Positions 8,926 through 16,777 of a DNA stretch of 64,000 bases are shown in pieces. The notes below the pieces were generated by a model, which saw only the letters and a program-made list of their open reading frames with translations, did no database searches and had not been told where the DNA came from. The number at the start of each line of letters is the position of its first letter. Position 1 is the stretch's first letter. Where the stretch lies: contig NZ_JAGHMF010000036.1 of assembly GCF_017741815.1 (NCBI RefSeq), positions 476,177 to 540,176 on the forward strand, given 5' to 3'. The position numbers were made by a program, and so were the translations under genes. Origin of the DNA: Rhizobium sp. 16-488-2b. GTDB taxonomy: Bacteria; Pseudomonadota; Alphaproteobacteria; Rhizobiales; Rhizobiaceae.

Positions 8926-9990
8926 TTATCCTGCCTTTGCCATTTGCATGAGAGTCACGCGCTGTTGCAGACGGCGCTGCGCCTGATCCACAACAACCGC
9001 GATAATGATCACCAGCCCCTTGATGACCATCTGCCAGAAGGACGATACGCCCATCATGACCAGTCCGTCCGACAGGATGCCAATGACGAAGGCGCCGATG
9101 ATCGTGCCGCCGATCGTGCCGCGCCCGCCCGACATCGAGGTCCCGCCGAGCACCGCCGCGGCGATCGCGTTCAATTCGAAGCTTTCGCCGGTGGCCGGAT
9201 GCGAGGCCATCAGTTCGGACGAGATGATGAGACCGACGATGGCTGCGCACAGGCCCGAAAACATGTAGACGAAGATCTTTACCACATCGACCCGGATGCC
9301 TGACATGCGCGCTGCACGCTCGTTGCCGCCGACGGCGAAGATATGCCGGCCGATCGGCGTCGAGCGCGCCACGTAGGCGGCAATTAGGGCGAGCACGATC
9401 AGAATCCAGATCGAGACAGGCAGGCCCAGCATGCGGCCGGCGCCGAAGACGTCGAAGCCCGTCGTCATGTATTCCGGCTTGCCGACGAGATTGGGGAAGG
9501 TCTGACCGTCAGAGGAGAGCAGCGCGAGGCCGCGTGCGATATAGAGGGTGCCGAGCGTCGCGATGAACGGCGCGACGTTGAGCTTGGTGATTAATAGCCC
9601 GTTGATCAGGCCGATCGCCAGACCGACGGCCAGTGTGATCAGCACGATCTCATAGATGTTGAAGAAGATCGTGTAGCCGATCGGCAGTTCCACGCCGTTG
9701 AGGATCAAGGCGCCGGCGACCATGCCGCACAGGCCGACGATCGAGCCGACCGAAAGGTCGATGCCGCCGGTAATGATGACGAAGGTCATGCCCATGGCCA
9801 AGAAGGCATTGAGCGCGACGTGCTTCGACATCAGGATCATGTTGGCCGTGGATGTGAAATTCGGCGCGAAGATCGCGAAGAAGATGATCACGGCAAAAAG
9901 GGCGATGAAGGTTCTGAGCTTCATCAGGGTGAGGAGAATGGAGCCGCTCGAACGCTTTGCCCCGAATGTGGATGAGGTGTCCGCCGTCAT
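8926..9990 (-). CDS. Ribose-type ABC permease (presumed D-apiose importer)
   Basis: This is a 354-residue RbsC/XylH-like inner-membrane permease with eight to ten hydrophobic segments. Family signatures include AMGMTFVIITGGIDLSVGS (about residues 65-83) and NERAARMSGI with its EAA-like loop. The start overlaps the ATPase stop by 4 bases (ATGA). It belongs to a CUT2 importer with the ATPase at 9987, the DUF2291 lipoprotein and the binding protein at 12263. Apiose as substrate is inferred from the operon. Confidence 0.92.
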   Translation of the reverse strand: MTADTSSTFGAKRSSGSILLTLMKLRTFIALFAVIIFFAIFAPNFTSTANMILMSKHVALNAFLAMGMTFVIITGGIDLSVGSIVGLCGMVAGALILNGVELPIGYTIFFNIYEIVLITLAVGLAIGLINGLLITKLNVAPFIATLGTLYIARGLALLSSDGQTFPNLVGKPEYMTTGFDVFGAGRMLGLPVSIWILIVLALIAAYVARSTPIGRHIFAVGGNERAARMSGIRVDVVKIFVYMFSGLCAAIVGLIISSELMASHPATGESFELNAIAAAVLGGTSMSGGRGTIGGTIIGAFVIGILSDGLVMMGVSSFWQMVIKGLVIIIAVVVDQAQRRLQQRVTLMQMAKAG

Positions 9991-11531
9991 GACGCGAGCT
10001 TTCCCTGGTGTCCGTGACCTTTGGCAGATGCCGCGATGATAGCCTCTTCCGTTGCTTCGCTTCGATCGAAGACGGCGACCAGCTTGCCGTTGCTGAGAAC
10101 GGCGATGCGGTCGGAAAGGGCCATGACCTCTTCAAGGTCTGAGGTTGAAAACAAAATTGCAAGGCCCTTGGCGGCCAGTCTGCGCATTGTGCGGAACACG
10201 TCCGCCTTGGCGCCGACGTCGATGCCGCGGCTGGGCTCGTCCATCAGGAGAACCTTCGGATTGGTCATCAGCGCCTTACCGATGACCACCTTCTGCTGGT
10301 TGCCGCCGGACATCGAGGTGACTTCGAATTCCGGGTTCGGCGCCTTGATGGAGAGATCACGGATCATGTCGTTGATGCCCTGCCTTTCGGCACCGGCCTT
10401 GATGTGAAAGAGCCGCGTGAAGTGATCGAGGCTGGCAAGCGTCAGATTGCTGGCGATGGATAGCACCTGCACCAGTCCTTCGCGCTGACGGTCCTCGGGG
10501 ATGAGGGCAAGGCCCTTCCTGATCCGCCCCGTCGTGTCTTGCGCGCGCACTTCCTGGCCGTCGATGAAGATCTTGCCGGTCGAGTGTTTGTGACGGCCGA
10601 TCACGCATTCGAAGAACTCGCTGCGTCCGGCACCCATCAGGCCGTAGATGCCGAGGATCTCGCCCGCGCGCACCGAGAGCGAGACGTGATCGACGGCCAG
10701 TCCGCCGGTTCTGCGTGGCAGGCTGATCTCCTCGGCGCGGAAGGCTTCTGGCCCCAGTTCGTGGTCGGCCGCCTTGGCAAAATCCTTGGCGTCGGAGCCG
10801 ATCATCGAGCGGACGATCCACTTGGTGTCGATGTCGCGGACCATTGCATGGCCGGTGATCTGGCCGTCGCGCAGCACGGTGATGTAGTCACCGATCCGCA
10901 TCAGCTCTTCCAGCCGGTGGGAGATATAGACGATGGCCACACCCTGCGCCTTCAGTTCGGCGATGACCTTGAACAGGATCTCGACTTCGGCCGCCGAAAG
11001 TGCCGATGTCGGTTCGTCCATGATCAGGATGCGGGCGTTGAGCGACATCGCCTTGGCGATCTCGACCAGCTGCTGCTGACCGATCGGCAGGTCCTCGACC
11101 ATGGTTTCGGCATTGATGCCGGCATCCAGCCGTTTCAGAAAGGCGTTGGCCTTTTCGATCTGTGCCTTGTGATCGATGCCGCGAATACCGCGGGTGATCT
11201 CGCGGGTGGCGAAGATGTTTTCGGCCACCGTCATGTTGGCGAAGAGATTGAGTTCCTGGAAGATCATGCCGATGCCGTGCGCCTGCGCGTCGGCCGGGCT
11301 GTCGAAGGAGACCGTTTCGCCATCGAGGATGATGCGTCCAAGCGTTGGCCGCTCGACGCCGGCGATGATCTTCATCAGCGTCGATTTTCCAGCGCCGTTT
11401 TCGCCCACCAGCACATTCACCGCGCCACGCCGGAGCTCGAGGTCGGCGCGCTTGACGGCGACGATGCCGGAATAGACCTTGGACACCTCTTCGAGGCGCA
11501 GGATAACGTCGTGTTCGATCGTCTCGCTCAT
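9987..11531 (-). CDS. Ribose-type ABC transporter ATPase, two ABC domains (presumed D-apiose importer)
   Basis: This is a 514-residue RbsA/XylG-like ATPase with two tandem nucleotide-binding domains. The first has a canonical Walker A (GENGAGKST), a Walker B ending LIMDEPTSAL and a signature-like LPIGQQQLVEIAKA. The second carries a degenerate P-loop (GLMGAGRSE) but a good signature (SGGNQQKV) and Walker B (LLMDEPSRGID). This asymmetry is normal for CUT2 ATPases. It is coupled by overlap to the permease and lies 2 bases after the DUF2291 lipoprotein gene. Confidence 0.94.
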   Translation of the reverse strand: MSETIEHDVILRLEEVSKVYSGIVAVKRADLELRRGAVNVLVGENGAGKSTLMKIIAGVERPTLGRIILDGETVSFDSPADAQAHGIGMIFQELNLFANMTVAENIFATREITRGIRGIDHKAQIEKANAFLKRLDAGINAETMVEDLPIGQQQLVEIAKAMSLNARILIMDEPTSALSAAEVEILFKVIAELKAQGVAIVYISHRLEELMRIGDYITVLRDGQITGHAMVRDIDTKWIVRSMIGSDAKDFAKAADHELGPEAFRAEEISLPRRTGGLAVDHVSLSVRAGEILGIYGLMGAGRSEFFECVIGRHKHSTGKIFIDGQEVRAQDTTGRIRKGLALIPEDRQREGLVQVLSIASNLTLASLDHFTRLFHIKAGAERQGINDMIRDLSIKAPNPEFEVTSMSGGNQQKVVIGKALMTNPKVLLMDEPSRGIDVGAKADVFRTMRRLAAKGLAILFSTSDLEEVMALSDRIAVLSNGKLVAVFDRSEATEEAIIAASAKGHGHQGKLAS

Positions 11532-11533
11532 CG

Positions 11534-12178
11534 CTACGGCCCCACCGTCAGTTCGGCCGGGGTCACCAGCGGCAACTGGCCGGATGCCGGCAGCGGGAAG
11601 GCGCCGGTGACCGTGACGCTCTTGCCGGTCAGACCGTCGCGCGGTAGCGGCGCCAGGAGGGCGGTGTTGATCTTCTCGTTAAACGCCTTGCCGAATTGCG
11701 CCCACTCGATCTGGTTCTTGAACTCGTTGAAATTAACGAATTCCAGCGTGTCGCGCAGCGCCGTTCCGCGCACGGCGGGACCGATCTGCACCTTGGCGTC
11801 GGCCTTGCCATCGCCATCGGCGTCAACGTCGATCGTGGCCGCGCGCGATGCCGTATCGGCCGCGACGACCTTGCCGCTCAGCTTGACCGCATAGGTCCAG
11901 GGCGCGCTCGCCTGTTTGCGGGGATTGCCGTATTTCTCGCCGGCCTGATCCGGGCTCGACGCGGCAAGCGCCACGACGTCCTTAAGCTCACCGGCCCGCT
12001 TTTGCAGATAGGGAATTGCCTGCGACTGCCAGATGGCCTCGACTTTTGCCGCGGGATCGAAGGCGCTCTTTGCGGTTTCCGCAGCCTTTTCTTCCGCCGT
12101 CGGCGTTTTGATGATTTTGCAGCCCGGCAGTGCCATCGCAAGCAATGCGATCACAACCGCGCTTCTGACCCTCGCCAT
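11534..12178 (-). CDS. DUF2291 lipoprotein associated with a ribose-type ABC importer
   Basis: This is a 214-residue predicted lipoprotein. An N-terminal hydrophobic stretch ends in the lipobox ALPGC with Cys at residue 20. The start at 12178 is preferred over an in-frame ATG 48 bases upstream because GGAG lies 8 bases ahead and the lipoprotein signal then begins correctly. DUF2291 proteins recur in alphaproteobacterial sugar ABC operons between the binding protein and ATPase, as here. Their role is not established; an accessory or periplasmic binding function is plausible. Only the family and localisation are supported. Confidence 0.85.
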   Translation of the reverse strand: MARVRSAVVIALLAMALPGCKIIKTPTAEEKAAETAKSAFDPAAKVEAIWQSQAIPYLQKRAGELKDVVALAASSPDQAGEKYGNPRKQASAPWTYAVKLSGKVVAADTASRAATIDVDADGDGKADAKVQIGPAVRGTALRDTLEFVNFNEFKNQIEWAQFGKAFNEKINTALLAPLPRDGLTGKSVTVTGAFPLPASGQLPLVTPAELTVGP

Positions 12179-12214
12179 CCACGAAACTCCAATCTTATGG
12201 AATAGGATAAAGAA

Positions 12215-12242
12215 CGAAGAGCGCAAATGAGTGCGCTCTTCG
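12215..12242 (-). other. Intercistronic hairpin downstream of the apiose-type binding-protein gene
   Basis: CGAAGAGCGC (12215-12224) is a perfect 10-bp complement of GCGCTCTTCG (12233-12242) with an 8-base loop. It lies 21 bases after the binding-protein stop. No T-run follows. This is the usual place for a hairpin that protects a highly expressed binding-protein mRNA. Confidence 0.7.
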
Positions 12243-12262
12243 CCATTCGTCTCAAGCTGTCG

Positions 12263-13204
12263 TTACTTGGCGATCGCGAAGGTTTCGAGCTTGGAGGCGT
12301 TGTCGGCGTTGATGAGAATGCAATCCATCAGCTGCTTCTCTTCCTTGGGAAGAGTCTTGTTCTTGATGTAGGCATCGGCCTGTTCGACAGCCATCTGCGC
12401 CTGTGCGTAGGCGGGCTGCAGAACGGTGGCCTTGATGCCGCCGGACTTGATGGAGTCGCGGACGTCGTTGGAGCCGTCGAAGCCGACGACGATCACGTCC
12501 TTGCGGCCGGCGGCCTGGAGGGCGGCGATAGCGCCCATGGCCATCGTGTCGTTACCGGAGATGACGCCCTGGATATCCGGGTTTGCCTGCAGGATGGTTT
12601 CCATCTTGGCGTAGGCTTCCGTCTGGCTCCAGTTGGCCGACTGCTTGGCGACCGACTTCAGGTCCGGATAGTCGTCGATGACGTCATGATAGCCCTGCGA
12701 GCGGATGCCGGCATTGGTGTCGGATTCCTTGCCGACGAGCTCGACATAATTGCCCTTCTCGCCCATCAGCTTGACGAATTCCTGCGCACCCAGCTGGGCA
12801 CCCTGGTAGTTGTTGGAAACGATCTGTGCTGCGGCAACGCCCGTGGCGTTGATTTCGCGGTCGATGAGGAACGACGGAATGCCCGCGTCCTTGGCCTTCT
12901 TGACGGCTGCAACGGTCGCGTCAGCGCCGGCGTTGTCGAGAATGATGGCCTTCGCACCGCGACCGATGGCGGTGTCGATCATCTGGGATTGCTTGTTGGC
13001 GTCGTCGTCATGCGTCATGACGAGCGCTTCATAGCCCAGTTCCTTCGCCTTGGCTTCAGCACCTACGGCTTCAGCCTTGAAGAACGGGTTGTCGTGTGCG
13101 GGGGTGATGATGGCGATCAGGTCCGCCGAAAAAGCGGGCATGGCAACGCCGAATGCAAGCGCGCTGGCAAAGGCAGCGACGGTCAGTCTACGTGTCAGTC
13201 TCAT
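12263..13204 (-). CDS. Periplasmic sugar-binding protein, ribose type (presumed D-apiose-binding)
   Basis: This is a 313-residue RbsB-like periplasmic binding protein. The signal peptide (residues 1-26, ending MPAFSA) is followed by a family-4 solute-binding fold beginning DLIAIITPAHDNPFF. Ligand-contact-type segments include the NPFF aromatic pair, DREIN, ISGNDTMA and VGFDGSND. GGGAGG lies 7 bases ahead of the start codon. It is the first transporter gene after apnO, separated from it by two hairpins. Ribose-type binding proteins of known apiose clusters bind D-apiose; this ligand is inferred from context. Confidence 0.9.
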   Translation of the reverse strand: MRLTRRLTVAAFASALAFGVAMPAFSADLIAIITPAHDNPFFKAEAVGAEAKAKELGYEALVMTHDDDANKQSQMIDTAIGRGAKAIILDNAGADATVAAVKKAKDAGIPSFLIDREINATGVAAAQIVSNNYQGAQLGAQEFVKLMGEKGNYVELVGKESDTNAGIRSQGYHDVIDDYPDLKSVAKQSANWSQTEAYAKMETILQANPDIQGVISGNDTMAMGAIAALQAAGRKDVIVVGFDGSNDVRDSIKSGGIKATVLQPAYAQAQMAVEQADAYIKNKTLPKEEKQLMDCILINADNASKLETFAIAK

Positions 13205-13223
13205 TGGTTTCCTCCCAAAAGAA

Positions 13224-13270
13224 GCCCTGTTCCCAGCAGGGCGGTGAAAGGGGAGGGGTTGCCCCCTCCC
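13224..13270 (-). other. Tandem hairpins between apnO and the binding-protein gene
   Basis: Two stem-loops lie in the 76-base gap. GGGAGGGG at 13251-13258 pairs with CCCCTCCC at 13263-13270. GCCCTG at 13224-13229 pairs with CAGGGC at 13237-13242. Read leftward the second stem is followed by TTCTTTT, so it could act as a weak terminator or attenuator after apnO. The binding-protein ribosome binding site follows at once. Confidence 0.5.
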
Positions 13271-13280
13271 GGGATCGGTA

Positions 13281-14108
13281 TCAGGTGATACGCTTGATGC
13301 TGTCAGCGATCTCCTGAGGTTCGAAAACGCGCTTCCAGTCGTCCTTCATCAGGGCGGGAATGCCGAATTCGATAGCCTTGTTGCAAGCGTCCGAGAACAC
13401 GCCCTGGACTTCGCCGAAGATGACGGCGCCGAGTACGTTCAGGTGGCCGAGCAGGAAGTCGCGGGCAGCTTCTTCCGGAACGCCGCGTGCGACGCACTCA
13501 TCCATGGCCTGCTTCATGACGACGAGCAGCGAAGCGGCAACGGTCTCGGAGAGACCCGGCTCCAGCATCGCCATCTGCTCGACGGTGACGCGGTGCGAGC
13601 GCATGACCGGTGCCCAGATCGTCTTGGCGATTTCTTCGCCGACGGCGTAGGCTTCTTCCGGACCCTGCATGAGAGCCGAAACGATGTGCTGCTTAGCGAA
13701 GAGGCCGCCGAAGTGGTCCTTCTTGGCCTGCATGTCGGTTTCGTCGTTGAAGATCGGCGGATGGCACGGATGCGTGACGAAATACGTCAGATCAGGACGC
13801 TCCGGGAAGTGGCCAGCGAATGGCGCGGCAGCGTCAAGCGCAACAACCATGGTGCCGGCCTTGAGCTTGTCGTTGATGCTGGCGGCAACCTTGCCGATAT
13901 GCGTGTCCGGAACGGCCAGGATGACGACGTCGACGCCATCAAGCGCTGCGTCTACGTCCACGGTCGAAAGGCCGAGGTCGTCCTTCAGGCGTGCCTTGCC
14001 GACATCGCTGATTTCGACGTGGCGAACGTCGTAGCGCGAACCCTTGAGGTTCTTTGCAAGCCGGTAGCCCATTTTGCCGCCGGCGCCGAACAGAGCAATG
14101 GAAGTCAT
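13281..14108 (-). CDS. apnO: D-apionate oxidoisomerase
   Basis: This is a 275-residue NAD(P)-binding protein with a Rossmann motif GAGGKMG at residues 8-14. Its C-terminal all-helical domain is of the phosphogluconate/hydroxyacid dehydrogenase type. In D-apiose pathways ApnO oxidises D-apionate and migrates a hydroxymethyl group, giving 3-oxo-isoapionate. GAGGAAAC precedes the ATG. The gene has its own leader of 76 bases with a promoter-like sequence and a motif shared with the other operon promoter. The specific name rests on family resemblance plus the OiaK and RuBisCO-like genes two to four positions upstream. Confidence 0.83.
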   Translation of the reverse strand: MTSIALFGAGGKMGYRLAKNLKGSRYDVRHVEISDVGKARLKDDLGLSTVDVDAALDGVDVVILAVPDTHIGKVAASINDKLKAGTMVVALDAAAPFAGHFPERPDLTYFVTHPCHPPIFNDETDMQAKKDHFGGLFAKQHIVSALMQGPEEAYAVGEEIAKTIWAPVMRSHRVTVEQMAMLEPGLSETVAASLLVVMKQAMDECVARGVPEEAARDFLLGHLNVLGAVIFGEVQGVFSDACNKAIEFGIPALMKDDWKRVFEPQEIADSIKRIT

Positions 14109-14135
14109 GTTTCCTCACTTCGTGTTTTGCTGGAA

Positions 14136-14164
14136 TTGTTAACGTTGCTGGTATGATGAGTCAA
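14136..14164 (-). promoter_or_regulatory. Candidate sigma-70-type promoter for apnO
   Basis: On the minus strand TTGACT (14164-14159) and TAACAA (14141-14136) are separated by 17 bases and lie upstream of the apnO start. The -35 hexamer overlaps the motif CTGGTATGATGAGT, so a bound regulator would block polymerase. The match to the -10 consensus is only moderate. Confidence 0.4.
14148..14161. promoter_or_regulatory. Candidate GntR-family operator, copy 1
   Basis: CTGGTATGATGAGT occurs here, upstream of apnO, and with one base changed (CTGGTATAATGAGT) at 18096-18109 in the divergent oiaX/GntR region. The TGGTNNNATGA core resembles the TNGTNNNACNA pattern of FadR-type GntR sites. The divergent regulator at 18210 is the natural candidate ligand-responsive repressor. 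Confidence 0.5.
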
Positions 14165-14184
14165 TCACCACCCCAGAATAAGTA

Positions 14185-14622
14185 TTACTTAACCGCGTCG
14201 AGCCTGTTGATGGCGTCGACGTTGCCTGCCGAAGCGCCCTTCGGATCGAATTCGGAGGCGAGCCACGTGTCGACGATCGACTTGGCAAGTTCCGGACCGA
14301 TCACGCGTGCGCCCATGGTGATGATCTGTGCATTGTTGGATTTCGCGGCGCGCTCGGCCGAGTAGGTGTCGTGCGTCAGCGCGGCGCGAATGCCGGGAAC
14401 CTTGTTGGCAGAAATCGAAACGCCAATGCCGGTGCCGCAGATCAGAATGCCGCGCTCGTGCTGGCCGTCGACGATGGTCTGCGCGAGGTTCTGCGACAGG
14501 TCGGCGTAGAAGCCGGCCTGGCTGAGATCGTGCACTTCGAGGCCCGCCTTGGTGGCGAGGTGGGCGGCGATCACGTCAAGCAATGGCTTGCCAGCGCTAT
14601 CCGCTCCGATGGCGATTTTCAT
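14185..14622 (-). CDS. derI: RpiB-like D-erythrulose-4-phosphate isomerase
   Basis: This is a 145-residue RpiB/LacA-family sugar-phosphate isomerase. The start at 14622 is supported by AAAGGA 9 bases upstream; a longer in-frame extension would overlap lerI. The active-site cysteine region reads ILICGTGIGVSISANK with Cys at residue 62. The N-terminal GSDHAG of typical RpiB is GADSAG here, replacing His by Ser. Relatives in erythritol and apiose pathways (EryI/DerI) convert D-erythrulose 4-phosphate to D-erythrose 4-phosphate. Pairing with the TIM-like gene just upstream supports this over ribose-5-phosphate isomerase. Confidence 0.82.
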   Translation of the reverse strand: MKIAIGADSAGKPLLDVIAAHLATKAGLEVHDLSQAGFYADLSQNLAQTIVDGQHERGILICGTGIGVSISANKVPGIRAALTHDTYSAERAAKSNNAQIITMGARVIGPELAKSIVDTWLASEFDPKGASAGNVDAINRLDAVK

Positions 14623-14677
14623 GGTCCGTGTCCTTTCAATCATTCGGGGGCTGGATGAGTGGAATTGGTGGCTGCGA

Positions 14678-15436
14678 TCAGATGACCGCGGCAACGCGCT
14701 TCAGAATGTCGAGATAGCCTTCGACGGCCCAGGCAGAGCGGCCGATGAAAAGGCCGTCGATGTGCGGCTGCGTGATCAGCTCCTCGCAATTGCCTGGATT
14801 GACGCTGCCGCCGTAGAGAACCGGAACCGCGCGACCGAGCGCCTTGGCGGCCACATCAGCGATGCGCGCGTGGCGCTCGTCGGCGTAGTCAGCGGTCGCC
14901 GGAATGCCGTTGACGCCGATCGCCCAGACCGGTTCGTAGGCAAGCAGGATCTCCGCGTCCTTGCTAGAGCTAGTGACGCGCGCCAGCGCGCCCTCAATCT
15001 GGCGCTTCAGTACCGCGTCGGCATCACCGGCATTGCGCTCGGCAAGCGTTTCGCCGATGCAGATCAGCGGGATCAGGCCGTGATTGACGGCGCTCTCGAC
15101 CTTCAGGCCGACGGTTTCGTCGGTCTCGCCGAAGTGTTCGCGACGCTCGGAGTGGCCGAGTTCGACGATATCGAGGTTGCAATCCCTCAGCATCGGGGCC
15201 GAGATCTCGCCTGTCCAGGCGCCGGCCGCGTCCCAGTGCATATTCTGCGCGCCGACCTTCACCGAGCTATCGGCGAGAGCCTTCTTGACTTCGCGCACCG
15301 CTGTGAAGGGCGGGATGACGAAGCGCTGGATATCCGCATGGCGATCGCCATCGGCAGCGGCGAGCTTTTCGGCAAAGGACAGAGCTTCGCCAAGCGTCTT
15401 GTTCATCTTGAAGCTGGTGCCAACCCAATAGCGCAT
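14678..15436 (-). CDS. lerI: TIM-like L-erythrulose-1-phosphate isomerase
   Basis: This is a 252-residue triosephosphate-isomerase-family protein. Catalytic residues are kept: Lys10 (in SFKMNK), His95 (ELGHSERRE) and Glu168 (AYEPVWAIG), plus the phosphate loop YGGSVNPGN. The canonical GNWKMNG of TpiA is changed to GTSFKMNK, losing the active-site Asn, which fits a paralogue with another substrate. EryH/LerI relatives convert L-erythrulose 1-phosphate to D-erythrulose 4-phosphate. The ATG at 15436 is preferred over a TTG six bases upstream because CGGAGG is then 8 bases ahead. It starts just after the oiaK stop. Confidence 0.84.
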   Translation of the reverse strand: MRYWVGTSFKMNKTLGEALSFAEKLAAADGDRHADIQRFVIPPFTAVREVKKALADSSVKVGAQNMHWDAAGAWTGEISAPMLRDCNLDIVELGHSERREHFGETDETVGLKVESAVNHGLIPLICIGETLAERNAGDADAVLKRQIEGALARVTSSSKDAEILLAYEPVWAIGVNGIPATADYADERHARIADVAAKALGRAVPVLYGGSVNPGNCEELITQPHIDGLFIGRSAWAVEGYLDILKRVAAVI

Positions 15437-15438
15437 GT

Positions 15439-16773
15439 TCAAGCCCTCCGTCCGTCGCGGATCTGTGCGAAATAACCGTCGGTTCCGACCTGGCCTCCCT
15501 TGAGCGCGATCTGCAGCCCGTTCGTCGGCGCGTAGTTGCCGTGCGCGGTGCAGAGCGGCGAGCCGGGTGTCTGCGGCAGCGGCAACAGGGTCGTCAGAGC
15601 ATCGACGCGCAGCTGCTGCAGCGCGTGGCTCGACGTGTCGCCGCCGGCGATGACAGCGCGGGGCAGCTTTTCGGTTTCGATCAACCGGCGCAGGATCGTG
15701 CCGAGAGCGGAGCCGAGGCGATGGCGGGATCCGGGAATACGGTCGATATCGGTTCCCTTGTCAGACGATGAGCCGAGCGCCGTATGAAGGATGACGCTGC
15801 GGCCATCCTTCAGGCGCTTGACGCCCTCAGTGACAGCGGTGTCGATGGCGCGGTCACCGCTTTCGCCGACGAGGTCGAGCGGATCGACGGCAATGCCGTC
15901 AAAGCCGTTTTCCGTCGCGTTGCGGATCTGCCGTTCCGTGGTGGGCGATACGCTTCCCGAGACGACGGCGAGGCGATCGACCTTGCCCGGTTCAGCAAAG
16001 GTCGTCGGTTCGCCAAGCAGGCCTTCAGCCTTCCACGCCTGCAACAGCGCGTATTCGACGCCGGAAGAGCCGGCGGTGAACAGGCCGCCGTCGCGTTTTG
16101 CCCGCCAGACCTGACGGCCGGCCAGAGCCTGCGACTGGGCGCTATCCACGTCGATCAGCAGGATGCCATCGAGGTCGGCGATCGTCTTGTCGATGCGCTG
16201 GTCGGCATCGGCGGCCGCGGTGGTGACCAGATCGGCGAGTGCCACGGGTAGCGCTGTCTGCTTTGCCAGATGCAGCGTCAGGTCGGCTTCGGCCATCGGC
16301 GTTACCGGATGGCGGCTCATGACGGGATGGCGGTCGATGCGGTAGTAGCGATCCTGATAGGCGGCGAAGAGATTGCCGAAAGCCGTGAAGCGCTTCAGCT
16401 GCGGGGCGCCGACGATGACAGGAACCACCGGCTGGCCATAGAGCGCCTTGCCGATTTCGATCGCCTTGCCGATGTTGCCGATCGCGGGGCTGGAATCGAA
16501 GGTCGAGCAGACCTTGTAATGGCAGATGTCGGCATCGAGCGCCTTCAGCCACTCAAAGATCGCGGGCAGATGCTTTTCCATCCACTCCGGCGTTTCGCTG
16601 CGGCTGGTGCCGGCGATGCCGAAGGCGCGGTAATCGGCGAAACGCTTGGCGGTTTCGGCGCTGGGGATGCCGAGAAACAGCACGGTCGGTACGCAGTTGG
16701 AGGCGAGCGCTTCCATGACGTCGGCCGAGCCGGTGAAATCGTCACCGTAATAGGTAAGCAGAGGTTTGGTCAT
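15439..16773 (-). CDS. oiaK: 3-oxo-isoapionate kinase (DUF1537 four-carbon acid sugar kinase family)
   Basis: This is a 444-residue two-domain kinase. The N-terminal DUF1537 sugar-binding domain begins YYGDDFTGSADV at about residue 8, and the C-terminal nucleotide-binding domain has GGDTSSHAL. The start at 16773 lies 4 bases after the stop of the RuBisCO-like gene; the long in-frame N-terminal extension within that gene is not protein-like. Family members phosphorylate threonate, erythronate or related acids. In apiose clusters OiaK makes 3-oxo-isoapionate 4-phosphate, substrate of the adjacent RuBisCO-like protein. Confidence 0.84.
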   Translation of the reverse strand: MTKPLLTYYGDDFTGSADVMEALASNCVPTVLFLGIPSAETAKRFADYRAFGIAGTSRSETPEWMEKHLPAIFEWLKALDADICHYKVCSTFDSSPAIGNIGKAIEIGKALYGQPVVPVIVGAPQLKRFTAFGNLFAAYQDRYYRIDRHPVMSRHPVTPMAEADLTLHLAKQTALPVALADLVTTAAADADQRIDKTIADLDGILLIDVDSAQSQALAGRQVWRAKRDGGLFTAGSSGVEYALLQAWKAEGLLGEPTTFAEPGKVDRLAVVSGSVSPTTERQIRNATENGFDGIAVDPLDLVGESGDRAIDTAVTEGVKRLKDGRSVILHTALGSSSDKGTDIDRIPGSRHRLGSALGTILRRLIETEKLPRAVIAGGDTSSHALQQLRVDALTTLLPLPQTPGSPLCTAHGNYAPTNGLQIALKGGQVGTDGYFAQIRDGRRA

Positions 16774-16777
16774 GGTC

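Noticed and set aside
10539..11894. A 451-codon plus-strand frame opposite the ribose-type ATPase gene
   Set aside because: The minus-strand ATPase has full Walker and signature motifs; the opposite frame is a codon-bias shadow.
13278..13291. GTATCAGGTGATAC palindrome as an operator
   Set aside because: It spans the stop codon and last codons of apnO, has no second copy in the cluster, and resembles the shared motif only in TATC/GATA. Probably chance.
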